Notes: a model not told the origin generated them from the letters alone. 48,918 nucleotides of DNA from Bacteroidales bacterium (GCA_017501525.1 JAFVWT010000005.1:1-48918), one strand, 5' to 3'. Counted from the first letter of the stretch, positions 24,603-33,433 are shown. Translations and numbers: made by a program.

Positions 24603-25100
24603 TTAGGGTTGTGTTAAGCCAGGTTCTCCAACATTTGCAGCAGGTAGCAGAATAAGGTCAAAATATACGATGTCTCCACTGGGGATAGTTTTAGAAACCT
24701 CTCCAAAGAGATATGCTTCTGTCATAATCATTGAACCATTGGATGTTGCTGCGTATGAATCTTCCATCATAGAAGCATTTACTTTTACTGTAATACTTTT
24801 TCCAACAGGACATCCTAATTCTACTTCAAAATATCCGTCCTTATCAGTGGTAGTACTTTTATATGCAAAGTCTATGTTTCCTTCTTTGTCAGGAGTGCCA
24901 TACATTATGTTGATAAGTGTTCCTTTGTCCACTATATCCGGTGTGGTAAGTGTTCCATCCTGTTTGACTGTGCAGAAACGTGCGTGACCGGTAACTATAG
25001 CTTTAGTAGGAAGAGTGTCTCCATTTACTTGTGTTACTTCCTTTGTGCAGCTCGAAAGTGCGATAACTGCAACTGCGATAAGTGTAAAAATCTTTTTCAT
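24603..25100 (-). CDS. small lipoprotein with carboxypeptidase-regulatory-like fold
   Basis: The 165-residue protein has a lipoprotein signal peptide (VAVIALSSC, lipid cysteine at about residue 18). The body has the look of a single Ig/CarboxypepD_reg-type beta sandwich: VTGHARFCTVKQDG, then YKSTTTDKDGYFEVELGCPVGKSITVKV. The DGYFEV text is typical of that fold. It is the third gene of the six-gene operon. Predicted to be surface or periplasmic. No function is recognised. Confidence 0.7.
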   Translation of the reverse strand: MKKIFTLIAVAVIALSSCTKEVTQVNGDTLPTKAIVTGHARFCTVKQDGTLTTPDIVDKGTLINIMYGTPDKEGNIDFAYKSTTTDKDGYFEVELGCPVGKSITVKVNASMMEDSYAATSNGSMIMTEAYLFGEVSKTIPSGDIVYFDLILLPAANVGEPGLTQP

Positions 25101-25136
25101 TGTGATGATAGATTAGTGGTTAATATTAATTGTTAT

Positions 25137-27011
25137 TTAGTCTTTTACTGTTATGTAAAAAGTGAATTCATCAGGTATAAGTAACTTTCCTGAATATCTG
25201 TCAAGAGTAAATTCGTAGGTGCCGTTAGGGGTGTTTTCTGTAATTCTGATCTGGTATCCTTGGGTATCTCCAAAATTACTGCTCCATCCATCAGGATAAA
25301 TCCACTCATAATAATCGTAGACACTTTCTGAATAGAGTTCAGATGTATAAGTGAATGCATTACATATCATGCTGAATGCTCTTACGTTTGGACTTTCAAT
25401 GCCGTAGGCTGATTTGGATACCGTAAATGTAGAACCATTGGAGATAGTCTTGTCTGTGATATAATTACTGATGGAGAGATCATAATATCGTATTGTGACG
25501 CTGTTTATCTTATTTGTAAAGGTATTTTGGATAATTTTTCCGGCTCCCATATCAATACTGAAATTATAATCTCCCGGGATAGCTGCCTCTAAGACTATCC
25601 CATAATTTCCTCCAAAAACACCGTCATTTGAAATGGATACATTGTTGGAGTTTACTGTGATAGAAGCGTCCATGAACTTAGTAGAGCATGAACCATCAGC
25701 CAGAGGGAAGAAAAGGTAGTCAGTTTCAGTCTCTCCGTTAGATTCATAAAGGGCAGCGGCATCAATGATATAGAGATCAAGATATCCTAGTACTGAGCCA
25801 AATGTAGTTCTTATTGTATAGTCCCACATACCTCTTATACATATCCAATTGAATTCGGATTCTTTAAGCGAGCGGACTCTGATTGACTCTTTAAGACCAT
25901 TTGGGGCAGTAGCAGTAATCAAGACAGTGCCATGTCCTGTCGCAGTAATGAGACCATTTTGGTCAACAGTAGCGATATTATTGTCTTCAGAACTCCAAAC
26001 CAATTGATGTTCAAATCCCTCAGGAACGGTTACAATAGTCGGTTGTACAGTTTTATTATAATTTCTTAATGAACCATCAGGACAGATGTGATAGTATATG
26101 TTTCCGTCTGAAGGATCTTCCAAACTGAATGATGTAATCTGTGGCTCTGTTATCTCCAGCTGTACTTCGTCTGTGCAATTGTCAGCTCCGATAGCTCTGA
26201 TGGTTACATTTCCAAGTCCTATACCTGTAAGTTCCAAAGATTCCTCTCCGTTTTCCTGGACTATTTCATTGCTTTGAACCAGTCCTGAAGGAATAACTTC
26301 CCAGGTTATATTTTTATTGCTGGCATTTTCAGGATAGTAATTGATTAAAGCAGTGGTGGTCTGTCCCAATCCCAGACTGTGAAGTTCCAATACGATCTCA
26401 ATATCATCAAGAGGGATATACTCTTTTATGACGATAGGACAAGATGCTGTGTGGTGCTCTGTGGCTCCAATCAATTGTGTTTCACCCTCCTGAAGTCCTC
26501 TTACATATAGAGTGTTGTTTTCCACATAGGCCTCGGCAAGACCTGTATCTTCTACTGACCACTCTATTGCGCTGACAGGAGCCATAGCCGGTTCTATTTC
26601 GCTTACTTTCACCTGAACACTATTATCCTTAGATACTTCTACTATTTCAGGTAATGTGAAATGTGTGACGACTAATTCCTCAACGATTACATCAAATGAT
26701 TCGGAAATATCTCCACAAGAGGCAGTAATCTCTGTTCTTCCTACTTTGTTTGCTGTGATGATTCCATCTTCGACAGTCGCAACAGACTTCTTGCTGCTCT
26801 GCCATGTTATCTGAGCGATATCTTCCAGCTCTTCAGGAACGATGTCGTATCTTACTTTGAATGTTTCACCTACAAACATATTCAAGTTTCCATCCACATT
26901 TTTGAAAATGATTTCTGTTACTTGAGCATCCTGAGGTGACTCTTTCTTACAGCTGTGAACAATTGTTGCCACAGACAATAAAACTAAACTTAGAAATAAT
27001 ACCCGTTTCAT
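25137..27011 (-). CDS. multi-domain Big2 surface lipoprotein
   Basis: The 624-residue protein has a lipoprotein signal (VATIVHSC, cysteine at 21) followed by at least four Ig-like Big2-type domains (about 30-110, 112-200, 200-290, 300-380). The repeated signatures are SVATVEDGIITANKVGRTEITAS, VRGLQEGETQLIGA and NIATVDQNGLITATGHGTVLITA. A unique C-terminal part (about 385-624), rich in Tyr/Trp/Asn, may be the functional head. It is the second gene of the operon from site B. Big2 proteins are commonly adhesins or surface scaffolds; the binding partner is unknown. Confidence 0.82.
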   Translation of the reverse strand: MKRVLFLSLVLLSVATIVHSCKKESPQDAQVTEIIFKNVDGNLNMFVGETFKVRYDIVPEELEDIAQITWQSSKKSVATVEDGIITANKVGRTEITASCGDISESFDVIVEELVVTHFTLPEIVEVSKDNSVQVKVSEIEPAMAPVSAIEWSVEDTGLAEAYVENNTLYVRGLQEGETQLIGATEHHTASCPIVIKEYIPLDDIEIVLELHSLGLGQTTTALINYYPENASNKNITWEVIPSGLVQSNEIVQENGEESLELTGIGLGNVTIRAIGADNCTDEVQLEITEPQITSFSLEDPSDGNIYYHICPDGSLRNYNKTVQPTIVTVPEGFEHQLVWSSEDNNIATVDQNGLITATGHGTVLITATAPNGLKESIRVRSLKESEFNWICIRGMWDYTIRTTFGSVLGYLDLYIIDAAALYESNGETETDYLFFPLADGSCSTKFMDASITVNSNNVSISNDGVFGGNYGIVLEAAIPGDYNFSIDMGAGKIIQNTFTNKINSVTIRYYDLSISNYITDKTISNGSTFTVSKSAYGIESPNVRAFSMICNAFTYTSELYSESVYDYYEWIYPDGWSSNFGDTQGYQIRITENTPNGTYEFTLDRYSGKLLIPDEFTFYITVKD

Positions 27012-27060
27012 ATTATCTTGATTTTAAATTGTTTTTAATTTCTTGTTTAATGTGAAACCA

Positions 27061-28578
27061 CTATTTAGGCAATTGGGCTCCATATCCATCAATAACTCCG
27101 TATAAGTCAAATGCTTTCATGTATGGGTATCTGTTGCCGTACATACTGACTCTTACTATTTCGGTCCCTTGTTGGTTTTGTCCGAAGAGTCTGTTGAGCT
27201 GATTGGCTGCAGAGTTTCTGTCATAGTTTTGGTATTGTGTCATATTTAGTCCGAGGTATCCTTTAAGGTATGCTTCATCGATAGCTTTCGAGAACTTTTC
27301 AACCATCTCCGCAGGCATCTCCATATTCCCTTCATATTCCACCAATTGTTCGACATCCTCAAATTGCGCAGCAGATACGAACAACCATTTTCCACCACCT
27401 GAGGGGAGCATAAGGTCTGCATTGCCCATGTAATAACCAGATTGATTGAAGTTCATGAAGAACAGATTATCGGTTGCAGTAGTGATGCGGGCAGCCTCTA
27501 CCTGGGCATTTGCGTCAACATATACTCTTTCAAGTGCAGCATGGTTTGAGCAACCTAATATGTTGTTATATACTTTTGTCGTTATTCCGGTGTGGTATCT
27601 GAAAGCAACTCCCTGACTATCCATTACTTTTGTTCGGCACCATGAAAACAGTACCGTATTGTGATGGAAATCTACCGAGCATTGGCTGTGGTCTGCCAGC
27701 ATACCCCGAACCTCACACGATGCCATTCTGTTTGCAACAAATACATTATTATATATATCAAAATGGCCCCCTTTGCATCCCATTGAGAGTGCGAAGTCGT
27801 TGGCATTTATAAATGTGCAGTTACGTATGGTCACCTGTCCCTGGACATTTCCTCTCAGTAGCGGGACACTCAGAGGTGCTCCTCCTACAGTAGGAACCAT
27901 TGGACTTTCATCTACTGATATAATACGACCTGTTTCACAGCCTTCAGGAGACCCTGATACGGGATCTGAGGGGTTGTATTTGCAATATTTGTTGTATTCT
28001 CCTTTGTCAAAGCTGATACCATCGATAAGGACGACTCCATTAGTCTTTCCCGAAACATATATATCCATACTGGCGTGGGCTCCACTTGTGGCAAGATGTG
28101 TTGCGTCGGGGCGAATCCAGGTGATGTATTTTATCGGGTTGCGTTCAGAAAAATCACTTTTGTAACCTCCGATAATTGACATATATTTATTCAGCTCTAT
28201 AAAACCTTGATCCAATGTGCCCAGATAGTTTCCTTCTGCTACAAGAATCAGAGAGCCTTCGTCAGCGATATTGATCGCTTTCTGGAGGTCTTTTATGGCT
28301 GTCTGTGGCGATAGACCATCGTTACGGTTTGAACCTGTTGCGGCATTTACGTAGTATGTTTTACCGGATGAAATATCGGATTGGTGTGCTGCTTCTTTTT
28401 CAGCCTCTTTTTGTGCCTCATTTCTGGCTTTTTCGTTCCTTACAGCATTTTCAATTCGGTGCGCATTCCCCTTAACTTTATGGTATAGTTTGTTCAATTG
28501 TCCATAGGAGAATGATAAATTACCGAAAAGCAAGAGAGTTGTCAATACTGCAATTCTTATAAAAGTTGTTTTATTCAT
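27061..28578 (-). CDS. secreted right-handed parallel beta-helix protein (DUF1565-like)
   Basis: The 505-residue protein has a signal peptide (1-26, ending SFSYG) and then a charged helical stretch (about 30-65, NEKARNEAQKEAEKEAAHQ). A beta-helix domain opens with the DUF1565 hallmark YYVNAATGSNRNDGLSPQTAIKDLQKAI (from about 72), with later turns such as IRNCTFINANDFALSMGC and FDIYNNVFVANRM. Such domains bind or cleave polysaccharide, but no lyase triad is recognised. The C-terminal part (about 400-505) is unusual. It is the first gene of the site-B operon. Confidence 0.8.
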   Translation of the reverse strand: MNKTTFIRIAVLTTLLLFGNLSFSYGQLNKLYHKVKGNAHRIENAVRNEKARNEAQKEAEKEAAHQSDISSGKTYYVNAATGSNRNDGLSPQTAIKDLQKAINIADEGSLILVAEGNYLGTLDQGFIELNKYMSIIGGYKSDFSERNPIKYITWIRPDATHLATSGAHASMDIYVSGKTNGVVLIDGISFDKGEYNKYCKYNPSDPVSGSPEGCETGRIISVDESPMVPTVGGAPLSVPLLRGNVQGQVTIRNCTFINANDFALSMGCKGGHFDIYNNVFVANRMASCEVRGMLADHSQCSVDFHHNTVLFSWCRTKVMDSQGVAFRYHTGITTKVYNNILGCSNHAALERVYVDANAQVEAARITTATDNLFFMNFNQSGYYMGNADLMLPSGGGKWLFVSAAQFEDVEQLVEYEGNMEMPAEMVEKFSKAIDEAYLKGYLGLNMTQYQNYDRNSAANQLNRLFGQNQQGTEIVRVSMYGNRYPYMKAFDLYGVIDGYGAQLPK

Positions 28579-28618
28579 GGCGTCAGATTAACTTGTAAAT
28601 TAAGGAGGGTTTCATCTA

Positions 28619-28683
28619 CAAAATTAATCTTATGGTAAATTTCAAGTTAGTAATAAAGTGACATTGATTGTTGTTAAAGTGAC
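28619..28683 (-). promoter_or_regulatory. site B: 21-bp-spaced GTCAC direct repeats plus -7 box
   Basis: On the minus strand GTCAC occurs at 28683-28679 and 28662-28658, again 21 bases apart. The contexts are AAAGTCACTTTAACAACAA and AATGTCACTTTATTA. The -7 box TAATTTTG (28626-28619) follows after 31 bases. The first gene of the six-gene operon starts at 28578, about 35 bases after the expected transcription start. Orientation and geometry equal sites A and C. Confidence 0.7.
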
Positions 28684-28736
28684 TTTAGTTATGTTATAAA
28701 TCATTTTTTTGTAAAGAATGGGAATGTATTTTAAAA

Positions 28737-28744
28737 TATGTTTG
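28737..28744 (+). promoter_or_regulatory. -7 element of the lemA operon
   Basis: TATGTTTG matches TAnnTTTG. The nearest TTTG (28708-28711) lies 25 bases upstream, longer than usual. The leader to the lemA ATG would be about 115 bases. Confidence 0.35.
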
Positions 28745-28863
28745 TATATTTACAAATGAAGGGTGGAATTGGTGTTCTACCCGTTTGGGAAGTTGAATAT
28801 TAATGGTAAGGGGCTATGTGCTTCTGCTTTTCATGGCTCCTTGAATTTTAAATTTTATAAGTT

Positions 28864-29445
28864 ATGAAAAAAGGTATAATTATTCTAATTGCAGCAATTG
28901 TAGTCATAGGCATCTGGTTTATGGGCGGCTACAATTCTATGGTATCTTCAGAAGAGAAGGTTGAGGCTGCATGGTCACAGGTTGAAAATGTCTATCAAAG
29001 AAGAATGGATTTGATTCCAAATCTTGTAGCTACGGTCAAAGGGTATGCCGAGCATGAGTCAGAAACTTTTGAAAATGTGATAAATGCACGTTCAAAAGCT
29101 ACTCAAGTGACAGTGAGTCCTGAGAATCTCTCTCCTGAAGAGTTGTCCCAATTCAATAAAGCGCAAGGGGAGATTTCAAGTGCGCTCGGCAGACTGATGA
29201 TGATTACAGAAAATTATCCCGATTTGAAGGCTAATCAGAATTTCAGCGAGCTTCAGGCTCAACTCGAAGGTACAGAAAACAGGATTACTACCGAGCGTAT
29301 GAAGTTCAACGAGTGTGCAAAAGAGTACAATACTCTAATAAGAAAGTTCCCGAGAAGTATTATTGCATCTGTTTTCGGATTTGAAAGGAAGGGGTATTTT
29401 GAAGCTCAAGAAGGTGCTCAGAATGCTCCCGTCGTAGAATTTTAA
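28864..29445 (+). CDS. LemA family membrane protein
   Basis: The 193-residue protein has an N-terminal membrane helix (4-24, GIIILIAAIVVIGIWFMGGYN). The conserved LemA core follows, with YNSMVSSEEKVEAAWSQVENVYQRRMDLIPNLVATVKGYAEHE and later ETFENVINARSKA, and it ends in a helical bundle with KFNECAKEYNTLIRKFPRSIIASVFGF. The long helices face the periplasm or outside. Function is not established. It is followed by a TPM-domain gene, its usual partner, with a palindromic repeat between them. Confidence 0.93.
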   Translation: MKKGIIILIAAIVVIGIWFMGGYNSMVSSEEKVEAAWSQVENVYQRRMDLIPNLVATVKGYAEHESETFENVINARSKATQVTVSPENLSPEELSQFNKAQGEISSALGRLMMITENYPDLKANQNFSELQAQLEGTENRITTERMKFNECAKEYNTLIRKFPRSIIASVFGFERKGYFEAQEGAQNAPVVEF

Positions 29446-29448
29446 TTA

Positions 29449-29564
29449 GGCTGGTTCTATAAAAGACTTTGCTGAGATTTATGGAATTTTCTCCGTGAAA
29501 AACCATAAAGGGCGCAGAAGTTTTGGAATTCAACCTTTAAAACGTGTAATTTATAGAATATCCC
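29449..29564 (-). repeat. dispersed palindromic intergenic repeat, copy 3 (best preserved)
   Basis: It fills the gap between lemA and the TPM gene. Read on the plus strand it is a large imperfect palindrome: AAAAGACTTTGCTGAGATTT (29461-29480) pairs with the part around GGGCGCAGAAGTTTT (29510-29524), around the inner hairpin ATGGAATTTTCTC/GTGAAAAACCAT. Outer ends GGTTCTATAAAA and TTTATAGAATATCC form an inverted pair, giving a MITE-like shape. The copies at 21878 and 22202 lie in the opposite orientation. Confidence 0.7.
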
Positions 29565-29581
29565 ATAAATATAAATAGATT

Positions 29582-30364
29582 ATGTTTGTCGGAACAAAAT
29601 TGAAGGTGGTCAAGGCAGTTTTATTGGCCACCATCTTATTCATTTCATCCATTGGCGCTCATGCAGTACCAGTTCCTCCTGTTCCTCAGCGTCTGGTCAA
29701 TGACTTTGCAGGGATTCTATCCTCAAAAGAGATTCACTCTTTAGAGCAAAGGTTGGTGGCATATGATGATACTACCTCTACCCAGATTGCAGTGGTAATT
29801 GTACCTGATCTTGAGGGAATGGATGCTGCCCAATATGCAACAGAGATAGGAGAGGAGTGGGGCGTGGGTTCAGGTGAATCCAATAATGGGGTGGTGGTCT
29901 TAGTGAAACCAAAGAATGATAATGGCTCCGGAGAGGTGTTTATCGCAGTCGGGTATGGATTGGAGGGTGCTATTCCTGATGCTCGTGTTAAAAGAATTAT
30001 AAATAATGTGATGATTCCCAGGTTTGTGGAAAATGATTACTATGGAGCAATAGCAGGTGCCTGTGAGGCTCTTATAAAATTGGCAGACGGGGAAGAGTTT
30101 GAACAATATGGAAATTCTGGTTCAGGTGAAGTACGTTTCTATCTTACAATAGTAATTACAATTCTTATTTTAATCCTTTTGGCCAAATTGTCCAGAAAGG
30201 GTGGTGGAGGAACTTCGGGAAATGGTCCTGGAGGGAATACAAGACACAGACCCAGAATGCCATATACCCATTACGGATGGGGCGGCAATTCAGGAAGTCG
30301 AGGAGGCTTTGGTGGCTTCGGAGGCGGTTCATTCGGCGGGGGAGGAGCCGGCGGCAAGTGGTAG
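29582..30364 (+). CDS. TPM domain membrane protein (YgcG-like)
   Basis: The 260-residue protein has a signal peptide (1-29), a TPM domain (about 35-175: VNDFAGILSSKEIHSLEQRL, TSTQIAVVIVPDLEG, VGYGLEGAIPDARVKRI), one membrane helix (about 184-202, FYLTIVITILILILLAKL) and a glycine-rich tail ending GGGSFGGGGAGGKW. The family, paired with LemA, is suggested to act in membrane quality control or as a phosphatase-like domain; neither is shown here. Its stop lies only 7 bases from the end of the convergent hybrid regulator gene. Confidence 0.9.
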   Translation: MFVGTKLKVVKAVLLATILFISSIGAHAVPVPPVPQRLVNDFAGILSSKEIHSLEQRLVAYDDTTSTQIAVVIVPDLEGMDAAQYATEIGEEWGVGSGESNNGVVVLVKPKNDNGSGEVFIAVGYGLEGAIPDARVKRIINNVMIPRFVENDYYGAIAGACEALIKLADGEEFEQYGNSGSGEVRFYLTIVITILILILLAKLSRKGGGGTSGNGPGGNTRHRPRMPYTHYGWGGNSGSRGGFGGFGGGSFGGGGAGGKW

Positions 30365-30371
30365 CTATCCT

Positions 30372-33344
30372 CTAACTGTTTGAACTTCTATATTGTGTGG
30401 GTGATACTCCTGTATGCTTCTTGAATATTGTACCGAAGTAGGAGATATCATCCACTCCGCATTTGTATGCTATTTCTCCGATTGGCAAGTCTGTGGAAGT
30501 GAGCAGTTCTTTTGCCATTTTTATTCTCATTCGTAGGATATATTCAGTGGTGGTCATCCCTGTTATAGCTTTGATTTTACGGTTGAGTTGTGTTCTTGTG
30601 ATACTGAATTTACAACCCAGCTCGGTATAATCTATTGAGCCTTGTTCCATTTGTTTAACAATCTCAATATTGAGTTTGTCTATAAAAAATTTGTCCTTGC
30701 AGAAACTTATACCTGTATTTACGGTTCTCTTTTCTACATCATCATTGTTGCAGTTTCCACTATCGGGTGAAAAGTTGTCCTTATAGGAATTCTCTTGATT
30801 TGGATCTGTGCTCAACTCAGAAAAATAAACCCGAAGTTTTGCCCTTTGCTCAAGTAGCATCTTTACCCTTATCGAGAGTATGTCAGAATCAAAAGGTTTT
30901 TCGATGTACGAATCAGCTCCTGCCGATAATCCCTTGATTTTATCTTCTTTGGATGTCCTTGCTGTAATCATTATCACCGGTATATGGGATAGCAGTTCGG
31001 AGTTTCTGATTCTCCGGCAGAATTCATAACCGTCTATTCCGGGCATCATGATGTCTGTAATGATAAGATCGGGGACAATCTCCTCTGCTTTCTTCAAGCC
31101 TTCCAGACCATCCATTGCAAATGAAAAATTGTATTGGGAATCAAGTTGGCGCATTTGCCAATAGGCCACTTCAGGATTGTCTTCGACAATTAGGATATTT
31201 GGTGCATCTTTATCAATGAAGGTTTCATTTTCTATTTGAATAGTTTCGCTCTCATTGTGGAAACTATCTGAGACATCCCAATCTGACATATCCAATGGCG
31301 TAGAATAGTTTTTATTGTAATTTATTGGTAATGATACGATAAACGATGAGCCTTTATCGGGTTGACTTTCAATTTCAATCTCTCCGCCCAAGGCCTCTAT
31401 TGTAAGTTTTACAAGTGAAAGGCCTATTCCTGTCCCAATGAATCCGCTATCTTCAGAGGCCTGGTAGAATGGTTTGAATATGTCTCTCCTCTGTTGTTCA
31501 TTGAGTCCGCTGCCCGTATCATGGATAATCAGTTCCAAGGAGTTTGTTCTCTGACTTGAATATTTTAATGAAATTTCTACTTGTGAATCGGGTTTGGAAA
31601 ATTTTACAGCATTGGATATAAGATTGTGCAGAATTCTGATAGTGTAATCCGGAACGAAGTTGATATCAAGACGTTCTATTTCAGATTTGAATGATATTGA
31701 AACATTTCTTTTTTCTCCGAAATGGCTGCAACCTTCGACTACCATTGTGACAAAACTTATGAAATCTCCATAGTGGTAATTCAGAGTACGGGAATATTCA
31801 GAGCGCATTTTTGATATTTCAAGCATCTGATTTACAAGGTTTAGCATAACTTTACCATTTCGGATGATGTCTGTGGCATCCTTTTTCATATGGATATCAT
31901 CAGGGGTATTGTCAATAATATCTTTTGCTGCTGCAATGATTATTGTAAGAGGGGTTCTGAATTCATGGGTTACGTTGGTGAAGAAATTTACTCTTGTTCT
32001 TTCCAACTCTTTCATTATCTGATTGTTTTTGGCACGAAGCCTTGCTGAATTCAATAGAAAGGCGATCATCAGAACAGCAAAAATTAGGATAACCATTATC
32101 AGATAGATACCCATTGTTATCCTTCTTCTTTCTTGTTGGTGCTTAGTTTTCAGATGGTTGAGTTCTGCTTCCTTTTTATCCTGCTCGTATTTTACCCTGA
32201 TATTCTGCATATGGGTAATATTCTTTTCATTATCTATCTGTTTATAGTACTCATTGCTTTTGGTCAGAGCTTCAAGTGCTTCACCTTGCCTTCCCTGCTG
32301 CTTGCGAAGCCTATGCTCCAATTCGTACACTTCTGCCAAATGACTTATGGAGTTGGTCTTTATTGCTTGTGTTTTGGCTTTGGCGAGGTAGTACTCTGCT
32401 TTCTCCAAATCATAGATGTTAAGATTGATTCTTATAATCGATATGCAGGATTCCAGCCAATGCCATATATCCGGACTGTTTTCCATAAGATTATAGGCAT
32501 TCATGTATTCCTTATATGCTTCCTCATATTCTCCCTTGATTTCATGCAGTCTTCCAAAATGAGTGTGGCAGAGAGAAAGTCCAAGATTGGAGTTTGCCCT
32601 TTTGTTGCATTCATAGGATTGTCTGTAGTAATATTCGGCTGAATCGAGCAACCCCCTGCGCTCCATTATTGCCCCGATGTTGGCGTAGTTTATTGCCTGG
32701 CCTATATCGCTACCCAGTTCTTTTTCTCCTTGAAGAGCTACTCTAAGGATGCTGTCAGCTACGACATTGTTTGAAAGGCTCATTTGTACATTTGCGATGC
32801 CATTGAGTGATATGACTTTGTTTTTTAGTGCTTTGCGGGAGATCTTATCAGAGTATGCGTCGCAATATGTTATAGCCTGATAGTGGTAGGATGAGGCTTC
32901 GTCAAGTATTCCCAATCTTCTGAAATCTGTTCCGATATTGTTGAGAGATTGGATTATCTCTATTGTATCCTTGCACTCAACTGCGACTTCCAGCCCTTTT
33001 TTATGGTATTCAAGTGCCTCTGAGAACATACTTGCATTTCTATAGCAGTTCCCCAACTCGCGCAATGTCGTCATTATGCCATAAATCTCATTTTCTTCAT
33101 AGAATAATTCGAGATATTTGTGAAGCGAGTCAATGTTGTGGTGTGCGAAGATAAGTGAGTCTATTCTTTGGACAGCCTCCGGATTCCTTTCTTGTTCTAT
33201 GTGTGAATCGGTGCAAGAGTAAAGAGTGAACAATGATATTGTCAGGAGCAATACCATATATATCTTGTATTTGAATCTATTTTGCTTAGAATAATTTTTT
33301 GGTAGCTGGTGTCTCATGTCTTTAAACATAGTGGTTGTTTTCAT
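30372..33344 (-). CDS. hybrid two-component regulator: TPR sensor, kinase, receiver, AraC
   Basis: This one-protein signalling system has up to 990 residues. An N-terminal hydrophobic segment ends in a lipobox-like LYSC (44). Extracytoplasmic TPR repeats (about 90-365), a coiled coil and a membrane helix (411-433) follow. The histidine kinase part has HEFRTP (His 460), N-box HNLISNAVKFS, DTGSGL (609-614) and GTGIGLSL (637-644). The receiver has Asp 764 in TDIMMPG and Lys 817. The AraC DNA-binding domain spans about 885-985. Most Bacteroides relatives sense sugars with beta-propellers; here TPRs replace them. The -7 box at 33349-33356 nearly touches the first ATG, so Met6 (33329) or Met10 (33317) is the likelier start. 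Confidence 0.93.
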   Translation of the reverse strand: MKTTTMFKDMRHQLPKNYSKQNRFKYKIYMVLLLTISLFTLYSCTDSHIEQERNPEAVQRIDSLIFAHHNIDSLHKYLELFYEENEIYGIMTTLRELGNCYRNASMFSEALEYHKKGLEVAVECKDTIEIIQSLNNIGTDFRRLGILDEASSYHYQAITYCDAYSDKISRKALKNKVISLNGIANVQMSLSNNVVADSILRVALQGEKELGSDIGQAINYANIGAIMERRGLLDSAEYYYRQSYECNKRANSNLGLSLCHTHFGRLHEIKGEYEEAYKEYMNAYNLMENSPDIWHWLESCISIIRINLNIYDLEKAEYYLAKAKTQAIKTNSISHLAEVYELEHRLRKQQGRQGEALEALTKSNEYYKQIDNEKNITHMQNIRVKYEQDKKEAELNHLKTKHQQERRRITMGIYLIMVILIFAVLMIAFLLNSARLRAKNNQIMKELERTRVNFFTNVTHEFRTPLTIIIAAAKDIIDNTPDDIHMKKDATDIIRNGKVMLNLVNQMLEISKMRSEYSRTLNYHYGDFISFVTMVVEGCSHFGEKRNVSISFKSEIERLDINFVPDYTIRILHNLISNAVKFSKPDSQVEISLKYSSQRTNSLELIIHDTGSGLNEQQRRDIFKPFYQASEDSGFIGTGIGLSLVKLTIEALGGEIEIESQPDKGSSFIVSLPINYNKNYSTPLDMSDWDVSDSFHNESETIQIENETFIDKDAPNILIVEDNPEVAYWQMRQLDSQYNFSFAMDGLEGLKKAEEIVPDLIITDIMMPGIDGYEFCRRIRNSELLSHIPVIMITARTSKEDKIKGLSAGADSYIEKPFDSDILSIRVKMLLEQRAKLRVYFSELSTDPNQENSYKDNFSPDSGNCNNDDVEKRTVNTGISFCKDKFFIDKLNIEIVKQMEQGSIDYTELGCKFSITRTQLNRKIKAITGMTTTEYILRMRIKMAKELLTSTDLPIGEIAYKCGVDDISYFGTIFKKHTGVSPTQYRSSNS

Positions 33345-33348
33345 ATTT

Positions 33349-33414
33349 CAAAATTACTCTAAAAATTGTGACAACTATTCTTGTTGGAGTGACGTTTTTT
33401 CTTGTTGGAGTGAC
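33349..33414 (-). promoter_or_regulatory. site C: three 21-bp-spaced GTCAC repeats and -7 box of the regulator gene
   Basis: On the minus strand GTCAC occurs at 33414-33410, 33393-33389 and 33372-33368, each 21 bases apart. The two distal copies share CACTCCAACAAGAA. The -7 box TAATTTTG (33356-33349) lies 32 bases after the middle copy, as at sites A and B. The third copy sits in the -33 region, where it could give feedback repression or tighter activation. Autoregulation by the encoded AraC domain is the simplest reading. Confidence 0.7.
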
Positions 33415-33433
33415 ATTTGACCCTTTTCTGACA

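Noticed and set aside
22409-28578. Polysaccharide utilisation locus
   Set aside because: No SusC/SusD pair, glycoside hydrolase or lyase motif was found, despite the hybrid regulator nearby.
32133-32642. Open frame opposite the hybrid regulator (169 codons)
   Set aside because: Cysteine/phenylalanine-rich antisense shadow of the TPR region, no start context.
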